NCBI GenBank assembly: GCA_023525975.1
Contig: CM042024.1
Coordinates: 96,103,880 to 96,167,879, forward strand
DNA: 64,000 nt
Source of the DNA: Smallanthus sonchifolius
Taxonomy: Eukaryota; Streptophyta; Magnoliopsida; Asterales; Asteraceae
Direction: 5' to 3'
Shown here: one piece after another, positions 23,901 through 34,429 of the stretch
Layout: every line of letters starts with the position of its first letter
How positions within the stretch are numbered: the stretch's first letter is position 1
Notes under the pieces: generated by a model
What the model was told of the DNA's origin: nothing
Seen by the model: the letters and a program-made list of their open reading frames with translations, nothing else
Database searches by the model: none
Made by a program: the position numbers and the translations under genes

Positions 23901-24548
23901 CAAGTATGGCAGAAGATTAAAACTTGTGGTTCGACATACTTCATACATCCTTATCAGTTTGTCAGTTCCAAATTTCAAAAAAAAAACCATCATTTTGGTA
24001 AAAATGTAAGATATTTTCTGCAGGTTCATTCTGAAAGAACAGGAGTAACTCGTCACAAGTGTTGATGCAAAAACCTCCACTCTCATACAAATTTTCTCAA
24101 CAAGCATACATAGCACTCCCACGAGGCATTTTAAAATAACAAAATAAATCCAAAAATAGGCCAAACCACTACATCTCAACTCAGTTAAAAACTATACACT
24201 TACCAAACTTAATGAAAAGAGATACAATTCATCAAATCAATCAACTGAACGAATATAATCTAACGAAACACATGATAATTATATACGCCTATCATGCTAT
24301 CAATAAATCAATCATCCTTGCCGAATATTCAATCTACGTTCTTAGCTGTTCATAAAAAAAGCCTAAATTTCTAGGTTTCAAATTACGAAGAAATTATTAC
24401 CATTACAAGCGGAAACGAGAAGAGATGAAACGTCCGCCCACACAGTCTGTTCACCGGACGGTATTGTTGAATGAAGAACAGGTGCATACGTTCCTTCTTC
24501 GTTGACGGAATCATGTTCTGCAACTCCATTATTGGTGTTATCTTCCAT
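14945..24548 (-). CDS. NAA35: NAA35/Mak10, NatC N-alpha-acetyltransferase auxiliary subunit (16 exons, 737 aa)
   Basis: NAA35 anchors the catalytic NAA30 subunit (NatC) to ribosomes, where the complex acetylates N-terminal Met followed by hydrophobic residues. Exons read in - strand order: 24548-24401, 23159-23092, 22965-22810, 22708-22541, 22397-22247, 22180-22101, 21961-21686, 21611-21468, 21377-21243, 21141-21043, 20956-20900, 20247-20043, 19966-19848, 19765-19697, 19589-19491, 15184-14945. Phases agree throughout and give 2,214 nt with no stop. The Mak10 signature ESFNLFAAMSALE|IMDPKMDSG spans residues 60-81 across intron 2. Other matches are AWQRRQLGKVLQDWR near 460 and the ending HFATAVVKRS. 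Residues 563-572 form a lysine-rich patch. The start is the ATG at 24548, the first ATG in this frame; a GTG lies five codons upstream. The length fits the family (roughly 700 aa). Intron 10 uses a GC donor. Introns 11 and 15 contain transposons. Exon borders come from splice rules and homology knowledge, not from transcripts. Confidence 0.93.
15788..16156 (+). repeat. Copia-3 5' LTR
   Basis: 369 bp, TGAAGGG...CTAACA, followed two bases later by the tRNA-Met primer site. It is visibly more diverged from its partner than the Copia-1 LTRs are from each other, so it is an older insertion. Confidence 0.85.
16545..17415. mobile_element. hAT-type MITE D inside MITE C
   Basis: The terminal inverted repeats start CAGTGTTGTAAAAATCG at both ends. 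A perfect 8-bp target duplication CTTTTAGC (16537-16544 and 17416-17423) is the hallmark of hAT transposition. No transposase is present. It contains MITE F. Confidence 0.9.
16659..17016. mobile_element. Foldback MITE F inside MITE D
   Basis: The ends are imperfect inverted repeats: 'tataggggacggttcc' at the left, 'atcttccccctata' at the right. Long inner arms contain 'agtggtttttcgctaagaaa' and, at the right, its complement around 16970-17000. 'caaacgaactccgattgagct' is likewise repeated inverted near 16715 and 16915. The flanks are TA-rich, so the target duplication cannot be read. Confidence 0.7.
17735..17940 (+). repeat. CCTGTGTGGGA motif cluster upstream of the Copia-3 gag
   Basis: Around eight close variants of 'acctgtgtgggaa' occur in 200 bp of the leader, at irregular spacing. 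No coding meaning is seen. Confidence 0.65.
17966..18270 (+). pseudogene. Copia-3 gag remnant
   Basis: The ATG at 17966 opens 48 codons with the Copia gag N-terminal pattern (PLQCPKLTTTNYTCWSIMVE), followed by TGA at 18110-18112. The frame continues with DALDPVTGAT...KAVIFQTLPEDIL, typical of the following UBN2 start, before meaning is lost. All downstream domains are deleted. Confidence 0.75.
18328..18701 (+). repeat. Copia-3 3' LTR
   Basis: 374 bp aligning with 15788-16156 over its whole length. It begins CGAAGGG with the TG start mutated to CG, and ends CCAACA. It is preceded by a purine-rich tract. Confidence 0.85.
18783..19407. mobile_element. Foldback MITE E inside MITE A
   Basis: 'agcttggttta' at the left pairs with 'taaaccaagct' at the right. 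Both arms are rich in 'gcgcaatgcgc' or 'gcatcgcgc' words. Removing it restores the inverted match of the two MITE A arms. The target duplication could be TTA, but this is ambiguous. Confidence 0.65.
20257..20280. repeat. (AT)n microsatellite just upstream of the NAA35 exon 12 acceptor
   Basis: An uninterrupted AT run of about 24 bases. It starts about 10 bases upstream of the exon 12 acceptor (the AG next to 20247) and lies between that acceptor and the Helitron terminus at 20285. It occupies the position normally held by the polypyrimidine tract and branch site. Confidence 0.9.
20285..20457 (-). mobile_element. Minimal Helitron in NAA35 intron 11
   Basis: On the - strand it starts TCTATACTATATAATAAA and ends ...CTAACCTAG followed by T. 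Upstream of the CTAG end a hairpin reads CCTGTGTAATACACCGG. Host A (20284) and T (20458) flank it. Both termini fit Helitrons very well, and at 173 bp there is no room for genes. Its 3' terminus lies less than 40 bases from the exon 12 acceptor. Confidence 0.8.
20458..20771 (-). mobile_element. Second, partial Helitron copy adjoining the first
   Basis: The right end (20740-20771) repeats the same 5' terminus (TCTATACTCTAATAAATAAAG on the - strand). Two internal blocks share the 'aggagagagaggcgggaa' motif with the first copy. No second CTAG hairpin terminus is seen, so this copy is truncated, or the two represent one element with an internal duplication. Confidence 0.55.
20767..20796. repeat. 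(TAGATA)n microsatellite at a Helitron 5' end
   Basis: About five units of 'tagata' start exactly at the TCTATAC terminus of the adjacent Helitron copy. The terminus itself contains the unit, so slippage from it is a simple origin. Confidence 0.8.
20957..21042 (-). other. NAA35: GC-AG intron (intron 10) of NAA35
   Basis: The upstream exon ends ...ATT ATA CAC ATG CAG and the intron begins GCATGT; it ends ...AATAG before CTA GAG CTT GCG. Phase 0 on both sides is forced by the protein continuity (WRIIHMQ|LELAFRKEF). No nearby GT donor keeps the frame. CAG before GC matches the strong exon end typical of GC-AG introns. Confidence 0.85.
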
Positions 24549-24703
24549 TTGGTTCAATCGCACACGCAGAAAAACAAATCTATGCGTATCGAGAGCTGCG
24601 GAGAGGAGGAGCAGAGTAGTTCCGATACTTGTTTTGGAACGAGAATGTTTGCCGATCGGCTCGGGTAGGGCATGTGAATATGGGTCGGATCATAAACCGG
24701 ACT

Positions 24704-25228
24704 AGGGATGGCAATGAGTCGGGTTTGGGACGGGTTTAGGTAATCTCAACCCCATACCCAATTATAAAAACTTGTCCCATACCCACCCTAAAACCCGTCG
24801 GGTTTCTATCGAGTAATTACCCGTCGGGTATCGGGTATGCCAGCGGGTTTGGGGAAAACCCGTTACTTTGTAAAAATTACTCGTTGAGTATACTCGACCC
24901 AAAACCCGTCGGGTATATATAAAAATTGTAATTAAAATAAAAAAGAAAGAAAGAAAATCATGTCAAGAATATACATTTAAAATAAATACATTATATATAC
25001 TTAAAATAATATATACTTACAATAATAAAAAAAAACTATGTCGGGTTTATAATCGGATAAACGGGTATATGTTATCGGGTAATCGGGGCGGGTAAATGGG
25101 TATATCACCATATCACATACCCGTCCCAAACCCTCAAAAAATTTCAAAAGTAATCTTAAACCCGGTCACATACCCGATTACCCGACCCCATACCCGTCCC
25201 GAATGTTTCGGGTTTCATTGTCATCCCT
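24704..25228. mobile_element. MITE about 150 bp upstream of the NAA35 start codon
   Basis: AGGGATGGCAATGA at the left and TCATTGTCATCCCT at the right are terminal inverted repeats (one mismatch). AAACCGGACT (24694-24703) and AAACTGGACT (25229-25238) flank it as a target duplication with one mismatch. The 525-bp interior is full of 'acccgtcgggta' words on both strands. It must lie in or next to the NAA35 promoter. Confidence 0.8.
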
Positions 25229-25379
25229 AAACTGGACTCGATGCAAATTCGCCCTAAAAGTTAGAGTTACAACTTACATACTTTTGGGGTGGAACCTAAG
25301 ATGATATGGGTCGGATCATTCTCCAATTTTCTCAGGAGTCGGAGGAGCGGTTGCAACGACGTCGGTGTTATGCGGTTGG

Positions 25380-25560
25380 CTACTACTCAATGTAGTGGTT
25401 AATAGGTAGGACTTAGAGTCGTGATCTCACCCCAACCAAAGGTTATGGGTTCGAGTCTTGGGGTGGTAGATTTATCCTAGATTATCTATGTGTTGCACAT
25501 TATATCATAGATAATCTATTCTATCATAGATAATCTAAGTGTTATTGTTAAAAAAACATA
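25380..25560 (+). mobile_element. tRNA-derived SINE-like sequence
   Basis: 'tagtggttaataggtagg' resembles a pol III A box, and 'ggttatgggttcgagtcttgggg' about 45 bases later resembles a B box. The downstream part holds three copies of 'atagataatct' and ends in an A-rich stretch. No flanking duplication could be read, so a decayed tRNA pseudogene is equally possible. Confidence 0.4.
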
Positions 25561-25682
25561 GTTGTATTTATACGGGTTAATGTTTTCTTTTTGCTACTCT
25601 TAGAAAAATATTTTTATTTTGCTTCTATTTTTTCTTAGGGTTTCATTTTATAATTAGAGAACTTTTGCATAAGTCTTCTGGA

Positions 25683-26133
25683 ACATGTATACGATTATAA
25701 ATGTTTCTAACTAGAGGGTGAGACCTCACGCGTTGCAGCGGTAAGTCCTTCACGATACCATATATCTAAACGCGTATTGGAGGAACCTAAGACATAAAAA
25801 AAGCGTAATCGAAAAACATAAGGCATAAAAAAAGTAAGACTATATTAAACTCAACGCGATCTTAATTAAACGCAAAACAGTTAAAAAAGTACTAAGTAAA
25901 TTGGGGACATGTATACGATTATAAATGTTTCTAACTACAGGGTGAGACCTCACGCGTTGCAGCGGTAAGTCCTTCACGATACCATATATCTAAACGCGTG
26001 TTGGAGGAACCCAAGGCATAAAATATAAAAACGCGTAATCGAAAAACATAAGACATAAAAAGAGTAAGACTATATTAAACTCAACGCAATCATAATTAAA
26101 CGCAAAACAGTTAAAAAATACTAAGTAAATTGG
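25683..26133. repeat. 224-bp tandem repeat, two copies
   Basis: Copy 1 (25683-25906) and copy 2 (25907-26133) are nearly identical, beginning 'acatgtatacgatt' and ending 'actaagtaaattggg'. Each contains 'gagacctcacgcgttgcagcgg'. There is no coding capacity. It may be a duplicated Helitron tail, since 'actagaggg' starts copy 1 in a suggestive way, but copy 2 has 'actacaggg'. Confidence 0.85.
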
Positions 26134-28562
26134 GGGAAAAAGGCAAAAAAAAAATGGTTGCTCATCCAGGGAATCCAACCCAAGTCACAGGGAAGCAAAG
26201 GCAGAGCTTCAAGCTCCACGCCTGAAACCATCCCAACCAACCAGATTTTCTTTTGCAATTCAGGAAAAAATATTATATAACATAAAGATTCGTATTTTTA
26301 GTAAAGAATTTTTCTTTGTACCAATACAAGTTTGCCACGTGGGCGGCGGCCCAATAAAAAGAAGAGCGTTGTAGATTCCAATTTATTTTAAAATAGGGTT
26401 AGTAATGATAGAAACAATCCATTTAGCATATTCAATGAAAATGTGTGCTTGATAATCTTATTGTAAGTTCTAAATAACAAGGTATACTTATTTAAATATT
26501 TAGAAAAATATTTAATTGTGTTTAATCATCGACACGATTTTATCATTACAGGCAGGTGCTGTTCTAGCGTTTAATGAGGGGGAGGCCTCGTAACAAACCC
26601 ATGACGCCTTAACAAAATAGAAAATAATGATATATTTTTGCCAAGATTTGGAGAATTGACAAGTATAATTATTTTTACATGGGACACTTTGGAAAATTTA
26701 GGGTTAGTGTTGTATTTACATGCTGAGAAAATCATACATGATTTTGTCTTTTTTATAGGCAAATTTCACATTCACCCTTTTAATTCAAACGAAGTTATAA
26801 CTTAAACGTTTTAGTTTGATTTGAATCTTAAATAACCCTAAAGTTATTTCATATTAGGTATTAATCGTAACTAGTCAAACGAATGTTTTCTTATTTTTGT
26901 TCTACAAGTGTTTTTTGTTTTTTATATTTTTGATTTATTATTATGTTTAATCAATTATTATTTTTGTTAAAGTATATGTATGATTGTATTTATTTTTAAA
27001 AATTATTTTTAGTTATAGAAAATTTTCATATTCATTATCTATACACGTTTGAGTTTGATTGAAACATATTGTCAATTTTATCATATCATTAAGTAAATAA
27101 TTATGAATAGTTTTACAATATTGTTGAGTAAATAAGTATGAATTGTTTTGATCTAACCCATTTAACCTGATTTATTTTGAGCTAACTCATTTTGATCCAG
27201 CACAATCTTTGCCCCTAAACTCACAAAAAAGTATGGATCCACCACTGATTAAAGGAGAGTCTTGAAGCGTCTCGCTTATCATCATATTATTATATTGGAA
27301 TTACTTATTATCTAAAATTTGTTACAATAAACTATTTATTTGTAACTTAAAAAATGAATTTACTAATAAACTAATTTTTACAAATTAAAAATATATATAA
27401 AAAATATAAAGTTAAAAAAAAAGTAATTTAAAAACCCAACCTAACCCGTCCCACCCAGTCCCATCCTTCTCAGTCTGTCACCACGAAAGAGCCATGGTCA
27501 ATGGATGCCCTACCCCAATGCCACAGACACCACATGGGCTTGATTGATGGCCATTGATCTCTGCATTGGAGATGCTTTTAGGGGAAGGGTATTTGTATCT
27601 ATTTAATTCACACAATATAAGCAAAAGTTGGACGCGCTACCTTATTTAGACGCATCGTTGTTGTAATGTGGGAATGATACTTGCGTGAGCATGATCAAAA
27701 CTCATTACAATAACTAATAAAATTTAGAAAGTAGATGCACTATTGTGATTAGACGATTTTTCATAATCAGGCTTGGAAAATTAGCTTCGTTGTAATTAAT
27801 TTAGCCTCACCATTGAAATCGGTGAGTCCCTTGTAATCGACACTAAATCAAACATCTTAAAAAGGTCGCTTATATATATTATACTCAAATTAAAAAATAT
27901 CAAAATTTGAATTTCATGATGTATTTAAAAAATCGATAAAAATTATTTTAAATGAAAAGAAACAACCATATTTCCTCCTTTTTCCTTCTAGCCATATTTA
28001 ACTTCATGTTACTTACAATCATATAATCACCTCAATTTTAAGTTGAAGGGGGTGGAACCCTTCAATCCCTAAGTACCCTAAAGATTACCTAATCAAATCA
28101 CGTTATATCATGTCACGTCATTTGAACCCTAAACTACCCTAAAGTATCTGAATGGGTTGCGGTGGTGTTCCCGGCTTCCCGCGAACCCGAACCCAAATTT
28201 AAATCCCAAACATACTTTTTCACTGTAAACGTTCGGCTTCACCAACCCGTGGATTGAACCCCTTCCAACCCGAACCCCCAACCCGTAACGGTTGCGGCAA
28301 TGTAGTCGTGAAGTCGTCCCAACCCGAGTCAACCCCCTCCACCCTTAACTATTACACGTATTTATCAATTTCTTCCAAGCATATGTATTTTCTTTCCACT
28401 TTCGTCTATACATGATAACGATGGTTCTTAGGGTATAAATTAATGGTGAACACAAAAAACATGAAAAAGAATCGCATGATTCGAAACAATTTCCAATTTA
28501 TGATTCCTACTTTCTAAACGAATAATTTATGGTTCCAACATATATAAGAAAGACTACCATTT
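26134..28562. other. Intergenic DNA, no gene recognised
   Basis: AT-rich, with several short poly(A) and poly(T) runs. The block at 27440-27600 ('acccgtcccacccagtcccat...') and the one at 28020-28340, rich in 'aacccgaaccc', have MITE-like composition, but no paired termini were found. Small ORFs here lack any family feature. Confidence 0.45.
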
Positions 28563-29035
28563 TCAACTATACTATAATGTTTATACTAATAAATAAAAAT
28601 TATAATTATAAGGGGAAAGATGTCATTTTATGGTGCATTATCAACATACTTTTCCGTCTCTCTCTCATATTAAACAATGATATTAAAAAAATAGATTTTT
28701 AAGTATTTAATATAAATCTAATTATGAATATTTATTATTTAATTATGTATTATATTATTAACCAAATGAATTTAATATAAATTAACATCTGTCAATTACA
28801 TAAAAAAATTAATACCCAGTTAAAAAAAAGTTTTAAAATTTAACTTAATAGAATTTATAATTGTTACGTAAAAGTACATTTAAAAAAAAATTGACGAGTG
28901 TATGTGTTAACATATTACATTATATTTTATTCAACCCATGTAATACACGAGTTTTTAAATACATAATTTTTTTTATTACTAAGTATATAACATTACATTT
29001 ATTCAACACGTGTAATACACGAGATAATAACCTAG
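28563..29035 (+). mobile_element. Probable short Helitron
   Basis: It ends ATAATAACCTAG followed by T, with the hairpin CGTGT-AAT-ACACG (29009-29021) upstream, as in the intron 11 Helitron. The start is placed near 28563, where 'tactataatgtttatactaataaataaa' resembles the other copy's 5' end. The exact first base is uncertain. The interior is non-coding. Confidence 0.5.
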
Positions 29036-29200
29036 TTGTTAATATGGACAAATTTAACTGGCTGTTATTTCTTCACTTTTATCTTTTTTTTTTGTCAAAT
29101 TAAATGCTCTAGTAGCTTACACATGATGCGAATCGTTCTACTTTAGAGCAATTGGGTTAAATAGGTATCGGGTTCTAATCCTGTAAGTGCAATCTACTTT
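29002..29200 (+). repeat. Flanking direct repeat, left copy (Helitron tail plus host DNA)
   Basis: About 199 bp match 57158-57347 with a few substitutions and short indels. The repeat starts at 'ttcaacacgtgtaatacac' inside the Helitron tail, crosses the Helitron end, and continues into host sequence to 'gtgcaatctacttta'. The right copy starts at the first base after the Sirevirus 3' LTR. Confidence 0.9.
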
Positions 29201-29207
29201 AAATGTC

Positions 29208-29982
29208 TGTAGAAATAAAGACTGATGGCTAAAAAATTCTCTAAGTACAAATGCTGATGATCTCAGAGTTTGCTGCTGACCAACAAACTGCTGCGGATAA
29301 GCTTATCTGCAGCGGATGCTTGTTCTTCTGCTGAATAACAAATCTGCCGCGGATAGCCTAATCAGCTGAAGACCGGAGTTGTTGCGGATAGGCTTCTCAG
29401 CAGCATCAACACTTGATGCTGCTATTAGGCAAATCATTAGCAACTTTGGATGGTCACATCTTGCTGCTGATCCTTATCCTTGCTGCTGACAGCCTTGTGC
29501 CTTGAAGATAAATCGTTGCAGCTGATTATCCATGTCAAGCGTCACTGACAACTTTCTGCAAAAGCTACTGACACACTCAAAGCAGAAGGAACCTCAATGG
29601 TGTAACCAATGACGGACAACAATGCTCTTCTCCAAGCATGCAAGTAATGATGCATAAAGAAGACGCTTCAATAAAGTTAGCTAGTTTAGACTAAACTTGT
29701 ATTGTTAGCTTTATACAAAAGATCAACGGTCTGTATTAGATCTGATCCTTAGAATAAAGGGTCTGTCTTGATTCTAAGTTAGTATAAATACTGTGTAAAC
29801 ACTTCGTTGTATGTGTGCTTTTTGATTGAGTTCTCATTTGTAATCGTTTATTTGCAAAATCTTAATACAACAGTGTTCTTATAAGTATTCTTTCTGTTTA
29901 CTCGATTATACTTGTGTAGTTGCTATTGTTTTCGCCAATTTCAACTAAGAACAGAACCATCTTGTACTTTCACGATCCTACA
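29208..29982 (+). repeat. Sirevirus 5' LTR
   Basis: 775 bp, TGTAGAAAT...GATCCTACA. The first 320 bp are dense in 'tgctgctgac', 'tgcggataagc' and their complements ('tcagcagc'), which form a family-specific motif cluster. The tail from about 29,700 looks like the promoter and R region ('agtataaatactgtgtaaac'). Confidence 0.93.
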
Positions 29983-29984
29983 AG

Positions 29985-29996
29985 TGGTATCAGAGC
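29985..29996 (+). other. Sirevirus primer-binding site (initiator tRNA-Met)
   Basis: TGGTATCAGAGC lies two bases after the LTR end. It has the same primer type as Copia-1 and Copia-3. Confidence 0.93.
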
Positions 29997-30094
29997 TTTG
30001 GCTCAGATTAAACAAACTCACACTTGTTTAATCACTTCTGGTTCTATTCTAAACTCTCTTTTCAATCAAGTCACCCAAAATCACAAAAACAAAG

Positions 30095-33061
30095 ATGGCA
30101 CAGAGCAATGGATTTGAAGACATCGGCAGCATCAACTGACCACCAAGATTGGTATCTAGGGAAGACTACGACATGTGGAACAATCGCATGGAAAGCTTTT
30201 TCTGTTATCAGGAGTACGGAATGTGGAAATCCATCAGGGATGGACCTTACACTCCCATGGTGGCCTCTGTTGATTCTGGAGAACCACTAGTTCCGAAGGA
30301 GCCCTCCAAGTACTCAGAAGAGGACATAAAGAAGATGGAGGTGGACTTCAAGGCACTAGGAGCTATCCAAATGTGCCTTCCAAATGAAGTTTTTCATAAC
30401 TTCAGAAGTTACAAAACTGCTAAGGAGCTCTGGGAGGCTCTTGAGAAGATGTTTGCTGGCTCAGAGGAAGTTAAAGAAAACAGAAGGGACGTCCTGAAAC
30501 AGCAATACGAAAACTTCGTCAGGAAGGAAGTGAGTCACTAACCGTTTTGTATAACAGGTATACTTACATGGTGGGAGAACTGCAGTGCTCCAAAGTGAAG
30601 CTAGAGAATGAAGATATTCTCAAAAAGTTTATCAGATCTCTCCCAAGCTGCTGGACACTATATATAGTGTCTACAAGAAGAACGGAGAATTTAAAAACTC
30701 TCCAGATGACAGAGCTCTTTGGCATGCTGAAAACATATGAATTAGAAATGATTCAAGCCAAGGAAAGGAGCTCTAATCATCAATCAGCCTCTTCCTCCTC
30801 CACCATCTCATCGGCGCTTCACTCCGACCACTCAGGTCTTAGTTCTAGCAACTACTATCCTCCCATTGTCACCCATCCACAAAATCCTACCTCTCAAACA
30901 AACTCCTCACCATTTCTCCTAGAAGCTCCTCCTCAAACCTCAACCTCTGCTCTTTTGTTTCGGAAAACTCAAGCAACATGTCCTTTATCAAGGAGGATCT
31001 GGAATGCTTCCACCCAGATGACTTAGAAGAAATGGACATACAGCACTCGTATGCCATGCTCTTTATAAGAGCAAAAAGGTTCTACTCTAGAACCGGAAGA
31101 CCCATTCCAAGCAACAACTCCAACACCAGAGTTGGATTGGATAAAAGCAAACTAAGATGTTACAACTGTAACCTACTGGGTCACTTTGCTAGAGAATGCA
31201 AGGCACCAAAAGCAAATCCAGCTACTCCTCAGTCAAGACAGACCCACCAAGCCCAACCTAGACAACAACAACAATAACAAGCTACTCCTCCAGTTCAAAC
31301 TGCAGCATGTGCAACTGTTGGAACTTCTGACTTCGACTGGAGCTTCCACCTCAGGTATTTGAACATCTTTGCTCTCAAGCTTGTATTGATAAAGTTTTGG
31401 GTTATAGAAAGCATAACCAAAACCTTATAGATCAAAATGAAGAGTTTCATCAGATGAAATCTGAGTTTAAAAAGGTTGAAAATACTTATAAAGAAACGAT
31501 TAACTGCCTTAAGAAAGAGATTTCATTGTTAAAACATGAACAAACTAATCTTGAAACTCAGATTGATGATCTACTGGTCAAACTAAAAGCTACCAGAGCT
31601 GAACTGACATAACAGAAAGTTCATGTTGAAAAATATGAATTTTCCTCCAAAAAGTTGCAAAGACTTTTAGATATTCAAGTCCATGAGAAGGTAAAGACTG
31701 GACTTGGGTATAATAATGATCAGTACAAATCTGTTCCTCCTCCTGCTGACTATATTGCCATTCGCGAACCAAGCTTCAATGTTGAAAATCTTGGCACAGC
31801 AAACCGAAACCTTGATCCTTCAACGGATGAACCTTTCGTCGAAGACTGCACTACCTCATCGAAATCTAAGTCAACCTGCTCAGACCATGATGAAACCAGT
31901 GCAGCCCCATCTGAAGCAACTTTGAATAGAGTTGAAGTTCCTGCTGTTATTCCAGCTATTCCAGCCCCTTTCCCATTCAAACAGATCAAGATCAGCTATC
32001 CTCCAGATAAAAGAAAGCTAAACATTGAAAAAGGAGAGACATCAGGATCCACGAACCCCAAGCCTCAGTCAAAGCCGATCACAAAGAGGAAGGTGTTTGA
32101 TATATGTCATACGCCTGGGGAAAAAGTTCCATATGTTCAAAAGACCCTAGAAGAAGCCACTTTTGAACATAACAAAGCTCATCCATGGAACTTCAAGGAT
32201 CTGTTCCAAAGAAAGGACTATGTCTACTTTTCAAGAGACAAACTGGCGAGATCATGCTTTGTATGTGGCAGATATAACCACACTGCCAGCACCTGCTTTC
32301 ATTATCTGGAATACCAAAGAAATTCAAAGCAGCATGTCTTTGAAAAGACAAACAAAAACAAGAAGGTAAGAAGCTACGAGGCCAAAGCAACTAAGTTCAG
32401 GGAGTCTCTATCTCCCCCAAGAGTGAAAGTGTCAAGACCTCAACAAACCTGTATCATTTGTGGTGAAACCAACCACTTTGCTGCCAAATTCAAATTTAAT
32501 CCCTTCAACCAGATTGCAAACTGCTCATCTAGATTTATACCATCAGCAGTAAACAAAACAGCTGCTGATCTTGAAAAGTCTGGAAAAACAAAAGTTAAGC
32601 CTTCAGCAGCAAGAGTGTCCACAACTGATAAGGTAAAATCCAGGGCAAAGCCTTCAGCAGCAAGAGTATCCACAGCTGATAATGTAAAATCCAGGGCAAA
32701 GCCTTCAGCAGCAAGAGTGTCCATAGCTAATAATGTAAAATCCAGGGCAAAGCCATCAGCAGCAAAATTGTCCACTGCTGATAAGGCAAAATCTAAGGCA
32801 AAGCCTTCACCAGCCAAGAACGCTGCCACTTCAGCAAAGCTATCAGCAGCAGGATCTACTGTTGACAAGCCAGAAACATCAGTAGCAAAATCCGCTGCTG
32901 ACAATGTGAGGAAAACTAGAAAATCACCAACAAAGCAATGGAAAGCCAAACCATCTCTAAACATTATCATTGGTTCCATTGACTGCAAACATACTGAAAA
33001 GGATAAACTAACAACCATCTTTTTCAAGTCTGCAGACTCTTGGGTTCCTCCCACTAATTAG
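30095..33061 (+). pseudogene. Sirevirus gag, extended, with repeats
   Basis: The ATG at 30095 is followed after 14 codons by TGA (30137-30139). The UBN2-type gag region then reads on (YDMWNNRMESFF, KTAKELWEALEKMF) to a TAA at 30539, and frameshifts follow near 30545 and 30970. A first CCHC knuckle, CYNCNLLGHFAREC, is near 31160. A coiled-coil stretch lies at 31400-31610. A second knuckle, CFVCGRYNHTASTC, is near 32260. A third, CIICGETNHFAAKF, has lost its last cysteine. Four 17-residue basic repeats lie at 32594-32797. The frame ends at 33059-33061. A gag this long with several knuckles fits Sireviruses. In the cell it would package element RNA. Confidence 0.85.
32594..32797 (+). repeat. 51-bp tandem repeat coding for a basic 17-residue unit
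   Basis: Four units at 32594, 32645, 32696 and 32747, then a degenerate fifth. The unit is AKPSAARVSTADNVKSR with K, R, T and A variants. It is lysine- and alanine-rich, like a histone H1 tail. Each unit carries the DNA word 'tcagcagcaa', which is also the LTR motif of this element. Confidence 0.9.
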
Positions 33062-33615
33062 AAATCTATCATGTGCAGGGACAGCTAGGTCACAAGAATA
33101 ACACCTGGGTGGTCGACAGTGGTTGTTCCAGGCACATGACAGGCAACAGATCCATCCTCTCCAACTTCAGACATTTCAATGGAGGATATGTTGCCTTTGG
33201 AAGTGACTCAAAGGGAGGATCCATTACTGGACAAGGAACTGTGTCCAACGAAACAATGAGCATTGATAAGGTCAACTATGTCAAAGAATTGGACTTCAAT
33301 CTCATGAGTGTTTCCCAGGTCTGTGACCAAAAGCATTGGATGCTCTTCACAGATAAAGAATGCTTTGTACTGACTCCAGGCTTATCCATACCTCCTCCAG
33401 AAAGCATTTTATTAACTGCTCAGAGAAAAGAAAATCTCTATGTACCGGACATGAATGAAGTCACTCCATTTGGGAGTGTTTCCTGTTTTCTATCAAAGGC
33501 CTTAGTTGATGAATCAGCTCTCTGGCACAAGAGATTAAGCCATGTTAATATCAAAACTATTAACAAATTGGTAAAGAATAATCTTGGTAGAGGGATTCCT
33601 GACAAAGAGTTTTAG
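33062..33615 (+). pseudogene. Sirevirus protease and pre-integrase domain
   Basis: The frame is shifted relative to gag, beginning around 33073. The aspartic protease site is WVVDSGCSRHMTG, with the canonical DSG. The GAG-pre-integrase motif LWHKRLSHVNIKTINKL is near 33520. It ends in TAG at 33613-33615, after which the same frame continues with the zinc-binding HCIACLKGKQH. Confidence 0.88.
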
Positions 33616-34429
33616 CTAGAAGACCACTGCATTGCGTGCTTAAAGGGGAAGCAACACAAGAGTTCTCACAAGCCCAAGACCTTGAATACAAATGACACTC
33701 CACTACAACTACTGCATATGGATCTCTTCGGTCCTACAAATGTCATGTCAATGGGCAAAAAGTCATACTGTCTGGTGATAACTGATGACTACACCAGATT
33801 CTCTTGGGTATACTTCTTGAGAACTAAAGATGAAACTGCTGAAATTCTCAAATCCTACATACTGAGGGTAGAAAATCAAAGCAATCATAAGGTGTGATCA
33901 TGGCACAGAGTTCAAAAACCACACTTTAAACTGTTTCTGTGAAAGCAAGGGGATAGAAAGACAATACAGTGCTCCAAGAACTCCTCAACAAAATGGAGTT
34001 GCTGAAAGAAGAAACAGAACGCTAATTGAGTCAGCAAGATCTATGTTTGCTGACTCAAAACTGCCACTCACATTCTGGGCAGAAGCAGTTAGCACAGCCT
34101 GTTATGTGCAAAATAGAGTTCTAATTGTCAAACCCCTCAACAAGACACCTTATGAACTTTGGTTTCAAAGAGTTCCCTACATTAGGTTTCTAAAACCTTT
34201 TGGGTGTCCATGCACCATTCTCATCACACATGGGGTTCTTCCTAAGTTTGGTGTCAAATCTGATGAAGGATATTTTGTGGGCTATTCCTCTCAATCAAAG
34301 GCCTATAGAGTATTCAAATCAAGAACAAGAATTGTGGAAGAATCAACAACTGTGGAATGTAGAGAACACATAGTCTGTGAGCAGGGAAAAGGTCCAAACT
34401 GGCTCTTTGACATAGACTCCTTCTCCTAA
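33616..34429 (+). pseudogene. Sirevirus integrase
   Basis: The catalytic D lies in LLHMDLFGPT near 33715. A frameshift at about 33,895 precedes CDHGTEFKNH (second D) and PQQNGVAERRN (catalytic E), so all three acidic residues survive but in two frames. The C-terminal part FWAEAVSTACYVQNR...GYFVGYSSQSKAYRVF runs open to 34429. Confidence 0.88.

Noticed and set aside
25683..25710. Helitron 3' end at the start of the 224-bp repeat
   Set aside because: Copy 1 has CTAG but copy 2 has CTAC, and the hairpin is poor. Not enough to call.
32440..33054. 204-codon - strand ORF with a regular Ala/Asp repeat
   Set aside because: It is the antisense shadow of the 51-bp gag repeats, whose + strand reading has zinc knuckles and family context.
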